NCBI GenBank assembly: GCA_022545455.1
Contig: JACZQZ010000007.1
Location: 1-43,236 of the forward strand
Source of the DNA: Pseudomonadota bacterium
Lineage (GTDB): Bacteria; Pseudomonadota; Alphaproteobacteria; Rhodospirillales; 2-02-FULL-58-16
Length of the DNA stretch: 43,236 nt
Direction of reading: 5' to 3'
This document shows positions 11,550 through 20,260 of the stretch, piece after piece. The notes below the pieces were generated by a model. That model had not been told where the DNA came from and did no database searches. It saw nothing but the letters and a program-made list of their open reading frames with translations. The translations under genes and the position numbers were made by a program. The stretch's first letter is position 1, and the number at the start of each line of letters is the position of its first letter.

Positions 11550-11559
11550 CCCCGGGGCT

Positions 11560-11581
11560 AGTGGCCTGTATACAGGCCACT
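11560..11581. repeat. Perfect 22-bp palindrome at the J-protein stop codon
   Basis: The half-site AGTGGCCTGTA is followed directly by its exact reverse complement, with no loop. It overlaps the stop codon of the minus-strand J-domain gene. A loopless palindrome suits a dimeric DNA-binding protein better than an RNA hairpin. Confidence 0.75.
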
Positions 11582-12317
11582 ACTTCCCGAGCAGCACGTC
11601 CTTGGCTTGGTTGATCTTGGCGGCGAGATAGGTGGACCCCCCGTGATCGGGGTGCAGCCCGGCCATCAGCCGGTGGTAGGCCTCCTTGATCTCCTCGGTG
11701 CCGGCGCCGGGATCGAGGCCCAGGATGCGGTAGGCCTCGTCGCGGCTCATGGGCCCTTCGCCGAAGGCCTCCGCCCCGCGGCCGCCCGCCTTCGCCGCTT
11801 CCTCCCGCCAGTCGCCGTGGACCCGGTTCAGATAGGCCTCCAGAACCTGCGTCGATTGTTGGTCTTCGTCCCAGCACGTCTTCAGCAACTCCAGCAGTTC
11901 CGCCAGCGACATCTGGTCCAGGCGCCGTCCGGCGTAGGTCCCGGCAATCACCTCGCCGGTCATGGCACCGCTGTCGTGATCGAGAAACATGCGCAGGAAC
12001 CGGGTCTCGACCTCCGAGGCCTGTCCCGTCCCCGCCCCGGGGCCTCCGTGCATCGCCGCCGACATGCGCGAATAGGCCTTGGCCGTACGGGCCAGGGCCC
12101 GCAAGCGCAGGAACCACGGCAACAGCGCCGGCAGGGCGAACAGGGCCCAGGCCAGCCGGCCGGTAAGGACCAGATACAGGGCGACGCCGACGATGAGCGC
12201 AGAGGCAAGCCGTTTGAGGACCTTGGCCAGAAGCCTGGGGTCGGCCCGGGTGAACCAGTGCCCGGCCAGGATCAACCCGGCGAGCAGGGCGATGCCGAGG
12301 AGAAAATAGGGCAACAA
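11580..12317 (-). CDS. Membrane-anchored J-domain (DnaJ-like) protein
   Basis: The 245-residue protein has an N-terminal membrane helix (residues 2-20), then a hydrophobic stretch (~38-70) that forms one or two further helices. A cytosolic region follows, ending in a C-terminal J domain (~190-245) with the HPD motif in LMAGLHPDHGG. The J domain stimulates the ATPase of DnaK-type Hsp70s. The arrangement, with membrane segments first and the J domain last, resembles the TIM14/DjlA-like class rather than canonical DnaJ; no Gly/Phe or zinc domains are present. The middle segment (VETRFLRMFLDHDSGAMTGE) occurs in alphaproteobacterial proteins of this type. It lies in a minus-strand run with the VWA protein and mipZ, but a 300-nt repeat-bearing gap separates it from them. 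Confidence 0.88.
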   Translation of the reverse strand: MLPYFLLGIALLAGLILAGHWFTRADPRLLAKVLKRLASALIVGVALYLVLTGRLAWALFALPALLPWFLRLRALARTAKAYSRMSAAMHGGPGAGTGQASEVETRFLRMFLDHDSGAMTGEVIAGTYAGRRLDQMSLAELLELLKTCWDEDQQSTQVLEAYLNRVHGDWREEAAKAGGRGAEAFGEGPMSRDEAYRILGLDPGAGTEEIKEAYHRLMAGLHPDHGGSTYLAAKINQAKDVLLGK

Positions 12318-12333
12318 GACCTCAGATCTCCTT

Positions 12334-12530
12334 ATACCAAGGAGTGTTGATCATGACCCATAGAGACGGCTTACCAAGGTTTTCGGCGAGGAGTGTGCGC
12401 CGTGGCGATGCGGTGCATCGTCAAAACTTTTCGACGCCCCCCGACGAGCCGCCTACGCGATCTCTGTGAGTCATGATCAGCGCCCCTTGGTATTATACCA
12501 ATATTCGAAAATATTGGTGTCAGCGGGCCA
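12334..12530. repeat. Composite inverted-repeat element (ATACCAAGG...GATCATGAC ends)
   Basis: The left arm reads TTATACCAAGGAGTGTTGAT, continuing CATGACCCA. The right arm (12473-12500), on the opposite strand, reads AATACCAAGGGGCGCTGATC, continuing ATGACTCA. About 110 bp lie between, including the hairpin CGATGC-GGT-GCATCG. A second stem, ACCAATATT-CGAA-AATATTGGT, follows, then GTCAGCGGGCC. Parts recur at 15948 and at 31560-31600. It looks like a MITE- or REP-like intergenic element. A 38-codon frame (12353 onward) spans it but has no recognisable content. Confidence 0.65.
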
Positions 12531-12619
12531 TTGAGGCCCCGTCTCGGCGCCGGGCATTGCCGCCCGGTGGGCCGGGCGCGCCCCGTGCCCGTCTCGGTGC
12601 CGACTCCATCCGAGCCCGG

Positions 12620-13342
12620 TCATTTCGACGGATTCTGAACCTGGTGGGCGATTTTCAGGATCTCGCCGCCGCGGCGCTTGGCCAGATCCTCGAGGGCGGG
12701 ACGGCCGCCGGCGGCATAGACGGCAACCGCGCTCAGGAGATCCCGCAACACATTTGCGCTAGAGGAATCGAACCGGCAGTAGGCGCCGTTGGTGAGGCGG
12801 GCCATCTGCTGGAAGGCGAAGCCCGCCACCGGGTTGTCGCCCTCGTGGAACATGAAGGCGGGCACGCCGAGCAGCCCCAGTTCGCCGGCAAGGGCGCCGA
12901 GGTGGTCCACGTCCTCCTCCATGGAATCGCCGACGAAAACGACGGCGTTGACCTTTTTCCCCTTCGTCTCGTTGATGGCGTGGCGCAGGACCTTGCCGAT
13001 CTGGGTCTGTCCGGCCAGGCACAACACCGACGTCATCAGCCGGTTGAGCTCGGACGATCCGGTCAGCCATCCGCTGACCCTGAATTCCCCGAAGCCGCGG
13101 TAGAAAGCAAGCTGGATTTCCAGCCCGCCGAGGGCCGCCGTCTCGACGAACATCTCTCCCTGGATCTGGGCGGCCCGGTCCCACATGGGCTCGCGACTGG
13201 CGGTGGCGTCCATGGCGAAGATCAGCCGCCCCCGTTCCCCCGTCGCCTTGGCGACGGGCGCCTCCGCCACCTTGCGCAGGAAGGCCGCGACGTCGTCCCG
13301 GGACGCCGTCTTGGTGGGGACTTTGCTGTTGCCGCTCGCCAT
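12620..13342 (-). CDS. VWA domain-containing protein
   Basis: The 240-residue product contains a von Willebrand A fold: the MIDAS-like FAMDATASREPMW (DxTxS in place of DxSxS), then the TGSSELNRL region and VVFVGDSMEEDVDHL as the conserved acidic metal-site strand. No signal peptide or membrane segment is seen. The start at ATG 13342 begins the well-formed MASGNSKVPTKTASRDDV; the track's upstream extension is Arg/Gly-rich and unlikely. It is followed by the J-domain gene and lies just downstream of mipZ on the same strand. The family is common in alphaproteobacteria beside J-domain and mipZ genes, but I know of no assigned function. Confidence 0.82.
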   Translation of the reverse strand: MASGNSKVPTKTASRDDVAAFLRKVAEAPVAKATGERGRLIFAMDATASREPMWDRAAQIQGEMFVETAALGGLEIQLAFYRGFGEFRVSGWLTGSSELNRLMTSVLCLAGQTQIGKVLRHAINETKGKKVNAVVFVGDSMEEDVDHLGALAGELGLLGVPAFMFHEGDNPVAGFAFQQMARLTNGAYCRFDSSSANVLRDLLSAVAVYAAGGRPALEDLAKRRGGEILKIAHQVQNPSK

Positions 13343-13409
13343 TGCCGATCTCACCGGGTGGAGGGATGTGAAATAGTGCCCAAACGGGCCCGCTCCTCCT
13401 CTTTTTAGA

Positions 13410-14243
13410 TTACCCCGTGGCCGAGCCCCGTGCCAGCGACGCAAAGCGGATGCCCTCGACCAGTGTCCGTACCTCCTGGCGCGCCGCGATCTGCGACAGC
13501 GTCAACGCGTCCGGGCCGGCCACGTCGCGCAGGTCCATCATGGTGAGGCCGCGGAGGAAAAGCTCGCGGAAGACCACCCGCTCGCCGAAACCGGGGACGA
13601 GGCGGAAGCCCAGGCGCGTCGAAAGCTCGCGCAAAATGCGGGCCATCCGGCGCTTGTTGCGGGCATCCAGGCTGCTCAACCGGTTGCGCATGACGATCCA
13701 GTCGATGAAACCGTTGTCGCGTTGGGCCCGCGTCATCTTCTGCTTCCACACCATCTCGGCGTACTGGCTGGGTCCGATGATCCGCATGCTGTCGCCGTCG
13801 ACGCGCGCCAGCACGTCCAGATCCATGAAACTGTCGTTCAGCGGCGTGATCAGGGTGTCGGCGTACGAGTGGCCCAAACGGGTGAGGCCGGCATCGTTGC
13901 CCGGCGTGTCGATGACAATGACGTCGTGGAGCGGCGCCAGTTGCTCGATCAGCGAGGACAACCGATCCTCCTCGGCCCGCGCGGCGCCCGACGGGGCGTC
14001 CGTGCGCGCCTGGATCACCGCGTGTACGGGCATGGGCAGCCTGCGCCCGGGCGCCGCCGCGAAGGCGCGCCGGTTGTCCATATAGCGCGTCAGCGTCCCC
14101 TGGCGCACGTCCAGATCGATGCTGGCCACCGACCGGCCGAGCTTAAGAAGGGCGACGATCAGATGCATGGACGTGGTGGACTTGCCGGTGCCGCCCTTTT
14201 CGTTGCCGACGACGATGACGTGCGCTCCCTTGCCGGCGGTCAT
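13410..14243 (-). CDS. mipZ: Division plane positioning ATPase MipZ
   Basis: MipZ is a ParA/MinD-type ATPase that forms a gradient from ParB-bound origins and inhibits FtsZ polymerisation away from midcell; it takes the place of Min in many alphaproteobacteria. The 277-residue protein has a deviant Walker A NEKGGTGKST (K21). A SIDLDVRQGTLTRY segment follows, then VIVIDTPGNDAGLTRLGHSYADTLITPLNDSFMDLD and the conserved VWKQKMTRAQ and DWIVMRNRLS stretches typical of MipZ. The start at ATG 14243 gives MTAGKGAHVIVV; the track's longer frame adds an unsupported leader. It is first in a run with the VWA gene, 67 nt downstream. Confidence 0.94.
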   Translation of the reverse strand: MTAGKGAHVIVVGNEKGGTGKSTTSMHLIVALLKLGRSVASIDLDVRQGTLTRYMDNRRAFAAAPGRRLPMPVHAVIQARTDAPSGAARAEEDRLSSLIEQLAPLHDVIVIDTPGNDAGLTRLGHSYADTLITPLNDSFMDLDVLARVDGDSMRIIGPSQYAEMVWKQKMTRAQRDNGFIDWIVMRNRLSSLDARNKRRMARILRELSTRLGFRLVPGFGERVVFRELFLRGLTMMDLRDVAGPDALTLSQIAARQEVRTLVEGIRFASLARGSATG

Positions 14244-14840
14244 TCCCGGCCTCCCCTCAGGCGGGCGCCGGCGTTCGGACGGTTGGAAGGGATGAATCCC
14301 AGGACCATGCCTTTCCACACCCGGATTGTTGGAACGGACCGACTCTAGCGCCCGCCCCCGATCGGGGCAACACGCGCCGGAAGGGCTCTTTTGTCCTAGT
14401 GGTTAGGCCAGGGGTGGCATAGACAACGCTTCGTTCCCGTCCGCGGCGCGGCGCGCGGAACGCCGGCGAAGGTGTCGCAAACTTCCGGCCCCGGCCTTCG
14501 CCGTCGATGGGCTCCGCCGGATCGGTCCTGCCAAAATATGGGGATCGGATTAGCGTGAACATCAGGTCGGATACACCAACGACGGATGGCGGCCACCTCC
14601 GCCCTACCTCGGTTCTCCTTCCGCCTCCCTCGCAAGGGACTGGTGGTGGGCCGGGGAGTATACGGGGGGTGGACGCGAAGGCCCGCTGCCCTTCCCAGGT
14701 GTCGGGAGCCTAAAGAGGCGCGGCGACGTCCGCTTTACCCCTGAAAGCAGACATCAAGATGAGTGCCGCTTAACGTCTGCTTGTGACCCTTAGCGGACAT
14801 TCGGGCAAGTGTTGGGGGAAGCATGTGCAACCAGGCGGCA
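14244..14840. other. Intergenic region between mipZ and the solute-binding protein gene
   Basis: About 600 nt without a convincing gene. The right part carries two GTCCGC-type inverted repeats (annotated separately). The middle, ~14570-14700, has a pyrimidine-rich stretch followed by GGTGGTGGGCCGGGG, which could fold. I could not match it to a known RNA family. Confidence 0.5.
14728..14800. repeat. Pair of GTCCGC palindromic repeats, left of the solute-binding protein gene
   Basis: Two imperfect hairpins occur in tandem: GTCCGCTTT...AAAGCAGAC (14728-14751) and GTCTGCTT...TAGCGGAC (14775-14798). Each stem is 8-9 bp with one G/T-type mismatch. Related copies lie at 15783-15858 and 41553-41578. 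Confidence 0.8.
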
Positions 14841-15611
14841 CTAACGGTATTTTGCGTAGATAGCTTTCAGTCCACCACTGGCCCGCAATTCGCCAAGCGC
14901 ATGATTGAATTTTTCCGCGAGCTCCCGATAACCCGGCCATTTTTTACTGAAACACAGATGGTAGGGACGGAGGGCGAAATCCCTCAACGGGATATATTCG
15001 AACGCTCCCGCCATCCCGGCTTCGGCGGCGAGGAATTGCCCGGTTTCCAAAGTAAGGTACAGGGCATCGAACCTTTCTCGGACCAACATTGGGATCGCAC
15101 TCCTGATTTCTGGCACGCCGACAAAAGAAATTCCGGCCTTGTTCAGGAATTTGTTAGCTGCGAATCCAGTGACCGCGCCGACGCTGACATTATGCAAATC
15201 CTTGAGTGCTGAAATCGGAGAGCCCTGGTAGGTTTTTTTGACGATGACCCCTTTGGTTGCGTAACTGATGGGGGCAGAATAATGGACAAAGCTTTCCCGT
15301 TCTTTTTTGTAGCCGCAGGAAAATACGCCGGTGGCTTTACCCATTTTTGTGGTTTTGACGGCCCGCTTCCACGGCAGAAATTCAACCTGGATGGGGATGC
15401 GGAGACGGTCAAAAACAGCTTGGACGACCTCATAAGATGAACCGCGTGCTTCACTGTCCGGCGTGAGATATTGATAAGGTGGAAAATCGTCGGCAACGAA
15501 CAAAATCTCCGCCGCCAAAGCAGGACGTGGCGACAACAGAACCAACCCCGTCAAAAATATCCAGGCCGATAAAGTGTCTTTCGGCCGCGAGCGCGTATTT
15601 CGTGTTTTCAT
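14841..15611 (-). CDS. Periplasmic solute-binding protein, family 3 (amino-acid type)
   Basis: The 256-residue protein has a signal peptide (KDTLSAWIFLTGLVLLSPRPALA, cleavage before AEILFV). A periplasmic binding fold of the SBP_bac_3 type follows: FVADDFPPYQYL at the start, GSSYEVVQAVFDRL, and a C-terminal LAEKFNHALGELRASGGLKAIYAKYR. Such proteins usually deliver amino acids or small polar ligands to an ABC permease, but no permease or ATPase gene is nearby, so it is an orphan or a sensor. Start ATG 15611 has GGGAG upstream. The gene is visibly lower in GC than its neighbours and flanked by paired GTCCGC repeats, suggesting transfer. An 18-bp tandem duplication covers its Shine-Dalgarno. Confidence 0.85.
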   Translation of the reverse strand: MKTRNTRSRPKDTLSAWIFLTGLVLLSPRPALAAEILFVADDFPPYQYLTPDSEARGSSYEVVQAVFDRLRIPIQVEFLPWKRAVKTTKMGKATGVFSCGYKKERESFVHYSAPISYATKGVIVKKTYQGSPISALKDLHNVSVGAVTGFAANKFLNKAGISFVGVPEIRSAIPMLVRERFDALYLTLETGQFLAAEAGMAGAFEYIPLRDFALRPYHLCFSKKWPGYRELAEKFNHALGELRASGGLKAIYAKYR

Positions 15612-15646
15612 CCGATAGCTCCCGGTTATCCGATAGCTCCCGGTTG
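15611..15646 (-). repeat. 18-bp tandem duplication over the translation start
   Basis: Two units of TCCGATAGCTCCCGGTTR (plus strand) lie end to end at 15611-15628 and 15629-15646. On the coding strand each unit carries GGGAGCTATCGG. The inner copy leads into ATG and the outer into ATA, so the ribosome-binding site is duplicated but the second start codon is inactive. Confidence 0.8.
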
Positions 15647-15782
15647 GCCGCCAAGTCTTAGAGAAATTTTCGTCATCGGAGTATATACGATTTTCGTCGG
15701 TTGGCGGTGTACAGAAGCCCATTCGGTCAATTTTGCCACCATCCAGACGCACCTCTCCGAGGATTGGACGTGTACCCTTGGA

Positions 15783-15858
15783 ATGTCCGCTTATGGCTAT
15801 TAGCAGACATCCTGCCGCCTAGTGATTTATGTCCGCTTTGCCCCCAAAAGCGGACATT
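15783..15858. repeat. Pair of GTCCGC palindromic repeats, right of the solute-binding protein gene
   Basis: ATGTCCGCTTA...TAGCAGACAT (15783-15810) and ATGTCCGCTTT...AAAGCGGACAT (15829-15856) are two further copies of the hairpin family seen at 14728-14800. The second has a near-perfect 10-bp stem with a short C-rich loop. Confidence 0.8.
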
Positions 15859-15947
15859 AGCGTGCGTACTGAACAAAGAACGCTTGGAAGTCCGACCCTA
15901 GTAAATGGGGGGCGTCCAACATCCCCGGAGAAACGACCGCCTTATAC

Positions 15948-15966
15948 CAAGGAGCGCTGAAACCGG
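15948..15966. repeat. ATACCAAGGAGCGC repeat copy
   Basis: TTATACCAAGGAGCGCTGA lies just downstream of the stop codon of the minus-strand cupin gene. It matches the arm sequence of the composite element at 12334 and, inverted, the element at 31580-31600. Confidence 0.65.
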
Positions 15967-15972
15967 CGTTCT

Positions 15973-16539
15973 TTACTGAGCCTCTGGCCCGGCGCGCAGC
16001 CGCTCGTTCGCCTCTTCGAACAGGCGCATGTTCTTCTCTATGTCGTAGGGGCTCTCCTCCAGGGTCTCCGGGTCCCATTCGCTGCGCGGCGTCTCGAAGA
16101 AATCACCGCCGTAAACGTGGATCGCCGCGGTCACCTTCGCCAGGGGGTTGATCACGGCGTGGATCACCTTCTCCCCCAGGGCGACCGTGTCCCCGTCCAC
16201 AAGGTCCTTCGTTCCCGCTTCCTGGAGACCGTTGCCGTCGCGGCGGTAAAACACATTGTGCTCCTGCCCTCCGTAGATGCCGATCACGGCCCACATCCGG
16301 TGATCGTGAGGCAGAAAGCGCATATGTGGCCCGAAACCGATGTTGAGAACGGTCAGATCGTCGGCATGGTAAAGCGTCTGGACCCCGGCCAACCGTGGTT
16401 CCCCGAGCGCCCCGATGACCTCGTTCGGTGTCGCTACCACCTTGGCAACGATTTCCCGAACGGCTTTGTGTGCATCGCCCTCGCGAAGCGCCGATTTGCA
16501 CTCTTCGACGAGGCGTTCAACCTGAAACATTGGAAGCAT
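15973..16539 (-). CDS. Cupin-fold metal-dependent enzyme (cysteine dioxygenase-like, COG5553 type)
   Basis: The 188-residue protein has an N-terminal helical part and a double-stranded beta-helix. Candidate iron ligands are in FLPHDHRMWAVIGIYGGQE (H78, H80) and a later His in EKVIHAVINP. It resembles the cysteine dioxygenase-like family of predicted metal-dependent enzymes of the double-stranded beta-helix superfamily. True thiol dioxygenase activity is not established and the substrate is unknown. Two in-frame starts (16539 and 16530) are possible. The gene is followed by the ATACCAAGGAG repeat and is separated by 176 nt from the DUF3179 gene upstream. Confidence 0.75.
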   Translation of the reverse strand: MLPMFQVERLVEECKSALREGDAHKAVREIVAKVVATPNEVIGALGEPRLAGVQTLYHADDLTVLNIGFGPHMRFLPHDHRMWAVIGIYGGQEHNVFYRRDGNGLQEAGTKDLVDGDTVALGEKVIHAVINPLAKVTAAIHVYGGDFFETPRSEWDPETLEESPYDIEKNMRLFEEANERLRAGPEAQ

Positions 16540-16715
16540 CTCCGGTCAGTGAGCACTATGGACGGGCATTTCCCCAACGCCCCGGAAACCGACGCCATGG
16601 TACCCGGGCGATTGGTTCCACGGAAGGCGATTCGGTCACCCGCCGGCTCGATCCGCCGCAGGATTTCCGCGAATGGATCCCGGGCCGCCACGCGCCGGAA
16701 GACCCCTTGTCGGGT

Positions 16716-17732
<1,017 letters not shown>

Positions 17733-17897
17733 CCCCGGAGCTTGGCCCCGCGGGGTGCATGGGGCAACCCGTTTCCGGTTCAATTTTTGGTGATGTGGGG
17801 CGGACCCGGGCGGCCGGGCGGTCCGCCGCCCGCTTGACCGGCCGGCGGCCGGCGCACAAACTCCGCTCCCCGGATCGCTAATACTCAAGGGGCAGGC

Positions 17898-19013
17898 ATG
17901 GCGGACACCATCGACTGCGCGGTGATCGGCGGCGGCGTGATCGGCCTGGCGGTGGCGCGGGCACTGGCGCTCAAGGGGCGCGAGGTCGTCGTCGTGGAGG
18001 CGGCCGAGACCATCGGCACGGGCGCCAGCTCGCGCAACAGCGAGGTCATTCACGCCGGCATCTATTACCCCAAAGACAGCCTCAAGGCCCGGCTGTGCGT
18101 CAAGGGACGGCAGTTGCTTTACGCATACTGCGCCGCGCACGGGATCGAGCACCGGCGTTGCGGCAAGCTGATCGTCGCCACCGAGGAGAGCCAGATCCCG
18201 GCCCTGGAGGACCTGCGCGCCCGCGCCGGGGCCAACGGGGTGGTTGACCTGGAGTGGCTGGACCGGGACGGGGTCTCGGCGCTGGAACCGGCTCTGCACG
18301 CCGTGGCCGCGATGCTGTCGCCGTCTTCCGGCATCATCGACAGCCACGCCTTCATGCTCGCCCTCCAGGGGGACGCCGAGGCCGCCGGGGCCGTGATCGC
18401 GTTCCTCAGCCCGGTCACGGGCGGGCGGATCGCCGGAGGCAACGGGGACGCCCGCGTGGTCATCGAGGTGGGCGGCGCCGAGCCGGCGACCTTGGCCTGC
18501 CGCACCCTGGTCAACTGCGCCGGCCTGGGCGCCCAGGCCGTGAGCGCCGCCATCGAAGGGGTGCCGGCGGCCACCATCCCCCGGCGCTACCTGGCCAAGG
18601 GAAACTATTTCTATTTGTCCGCCAGGCCCCCGTTCGAGCGCCTGATCTACCCCCTGCCCCTGCCCGCCAGTCTGGGCCTGCACTACACCCTGGATCTGAG
18701 CGGACAAGGGCGATTCGGCCCCGATGTGGAATGGGTGGACGAGATCGACTACGCCGTCGATCCCGGCCGGGCGGCCTCTTTCTACGCCGCCATCCGCGAA
18801 TATTGGCCGGCGCTCGAGGACGACGCCCTCAGGCCCGGCTACGCCGGCGTCCGCCCCAAGATCCAGGCGCCCGGCCAGCCGCCCGCCGATTTCGTCATCC
18901 AGGACGCCGGCGTGCACGGCGTCCGGGGCCTGGTCGCCCTGTACGGCATCGAGTCGCCGGGGCTCACATCGTCGCTCGCCATCGCCGAGGAGGTGGCGGC
19001 GATGCTCGACTAG
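17898..19013 (+). CDS. FAD-dependent oxidoreductase, L-2-hydroxyglutarate oxidase-like
   Basis: The 371-residue protein begins with a dinucleotide-binding motif, DCAVIGGGVIGLAVARALA. It continues with the DAO-fold flavoprotein hallmarks GTGASSRNSEVIHAGIYYP and LVNCAGLGAQ, plus the C-terminal VALYGIESPGLTSSLAIAEEV. The SSRNSEVIHAGIYYP stretch is typical of the LhgO/L2HGDH group, which oxidises L-2-hydroxyglutarate to 2-oxoglutarate. Related 2-hydroxyacid or glycerol-3-phosphate-type substrates cannot be excluded. AGGGG precedes the ATG. It heads a plus-strand run with the GH114-like gene 78 nt downstream. Confidence 0.88.
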   Translation: MADTIDCAVIGGGVIGLAVARALALKGREVVVVEAAETIGTGASSRNSEVIHAGIYYPKDSLKARLCVKGRQLLYAYCAAHGIEHRRCGKLIVATEESQIPALEDLRARAGANGVVDLEWLDRDGVSALEPALHAVAAMLSPSSGIIDSHAFMLALQGDAEAAGAVIAFLSPVTGGRIAGGNGDARVVIEVGGAEPATLACRTLVNCAGLGAQAVSAAIEGVPAATIPRRYLAKGNYFYLSARPPFERLIYPLPLPASLGLHYTLDLSGQGRFGPDVEWVDEIDYAVDPGRAASFYAAIREYWPALEDDALRPGYAGVRPKIQAPGQPPADFVIQDAGVHGVRGLVALYGIESPGLTSSLAIAEEVAAMLD

Positions 19014-19091
19014 AGCCGACTTCCCCTTTCCCAACCGGCCCCCTGTTGCGTTACAACTGGACATGCACCAAATGGAATCAGGAAAGCGCGC

Positions 19092-20156
19092 ATGTTGGTT
19101 CCACGGGTAACAGCCGTTCTGGCGTTCGTCCTCCTCGCTCTGGCCCCCGCCGGCGCCCAGGAGCCGGGCCAGGGCGGCGCTCAACAACCGCAGAACCAGG
19201 ACGCCGCCCCGGCGCCCGATTACCGCGAGGAGATGCGCCGGTTCATCCAGGCCATCGGCGCCTTCGCGCGGCAGAACCGGCGGGACTTTCTGATCATCCC
19301 CCAGAACGGCCTCGAGCTGCTGGCGAAAGTCGACGCCATCGACACGAGCCAACGATCCCCGGCCCGCACCTATATGCGTTCCATAGACGGCGTCCTTCAG
19401 GAGGCCCTGTACTTCGGCGACCCGGACTTCGACAAGCCGCCGCCGGCAGAGCGCCAGGAGAAACTCCTGAAACTGACCGAACTGGCCCGGACGAACGGAC
19501 TCCGGGTCCTGGTGATGGACTACGGCCGGAAGGCGAAGACGGTAAACGACTCCCACCGGCGCAACGCGGCCAAGGGCTATGTCCCGTTCGTCGCCCATGC
19601 CCGCGCCCAGGAGCTGGGCAGCCTGCCCCGCTATCCCAAGCGCCCCTTCCACGAAAACGGCGCCAGCGTGCTGTCGCTGAAGTCTGTCAGGAACTTTCTG
19701 TATCTGCGGACGTCCGCGCCCTTCGGCCGGCAGGACGAGTTCGCCATGGCCCTGCGCGGCACCAACTTCGACATGGTGGTCGTCGACGTCTTCCACGGGC
19801 GAACCCCCCTGACCAAACAGGCCGTCGAAGGCCTGAAGTACAAGAAGACGGGCGCGCGGCGGCTTGTGCTGGCCTACATGGACATCGGCTCGGCGGCACG
19901 CTACCGCCACTACTGGAAGCCCTATTGGCGCGAGGGCGCGCCGCGGTGGATCCGCGGACCGTTTTGGAGAGACCCGGACAAGTACTATGTCGAGTACTGG
20001 CGCGCCCAATGGCAGAAGATCATCACCGGCGACACACAGTCCTACGTGTACGGCATCATCGATCTGGGCTTCGACGGCGTGGTCCTGGGCGGCGTCGACG
20101 CGTACCGCTATTTCGAAAGCGGCGGCGAACTAGAACTCGAACGCGCCGGGCAGTAA
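19092..20156 (+). CDS. Secreted GH114-like (endo-alpha-1,4-polygalactosaminidase family) protein
   Basis: The 354-residue protein has a signal peptide (VTAVLAFVLLALAPAGAQ) and a Gln/Pro-rich linker. A TIM-barrel-like domain follows: FLYLRTSAPFGRQDEFAMALRGTNFDMVVVDVF, RRLVLAYMDIGSAARYRHYW, a WRDPDKYYVEYW segment and IIDLGFDGVVLGGVDAY. The acidic residues in AYMDIGSA and GFDGVVLGGVDAY fit the GH114/TM1410-like family, whose characterised members cut alpha-1,4-linked galactosamine polymers. Substrate is not proven here. A possible role is processing of surface polysaccharide. A hairpin CCGCCGG...CCGGCGG follows the stop at 20165-20185. Confidence 0.82.
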   Translation: MLVPRVTAVLAFVLLALAPAGAQEPGQGGAQQPQNQDAAPAPDYREEMRRFIQAIGAFARQNRRDFLIIPQNGLELLAKVDAIDTSQRSPARTYMRSIDGVLQEALYFGDPDFDKPPPAERQEKLLKLTELARTNGLRVLVMDYGRKAKTVNDSHRRNAAKGYVPFVAHARAQELGSLPRYPKRPFHENGASVLSLKSVRNFLYLRTSAPFGRQDEFAMALRGTNFDMVVVDVFHGRTPLTKQAVEGLKYKKTGARRLVLAYMDIGSAARYRHYWKPYWREGAPRWIRGPFWRDPDKYYVEYWRAQWQKIITGDTQSYVYGIIDLGFDGVVLGGVDAYRYFESGGELELERAGQ

Positions 20157-20260
20157 CACGGCCGCCGGACCGTGGCCGGCGGATGCGGCGCCACGCCGCT
20201 TGACGCGGCGCGCGCAATGGCCATCATGCCCCGCCGGGGACTCGCACAGGGGAGGCGGCC

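Noticed and set aside
14385-14460. tRNA-like TAGTGGTTAG sequence
   Set aside because: It resembles a D-arm, but there is no TTCRA loop, no matching acceptor stem and no anticodon arm at the right spacing.
17733-20009. Upstream extension of the 1097-residue minus-strand ORF (16716-20009)
   Set aside because: Only the last third, the DUF3179 protein, is protein-like. The rest is antisense to the FAD oxidoreductase and GH114-like genes.
18254-20203. 649-residue plus-strand ORF
   Set aside because: Frame-shifted shadow of two real genes in the same direction; Arg/Gly/Pro-rich with no recognisable domain.
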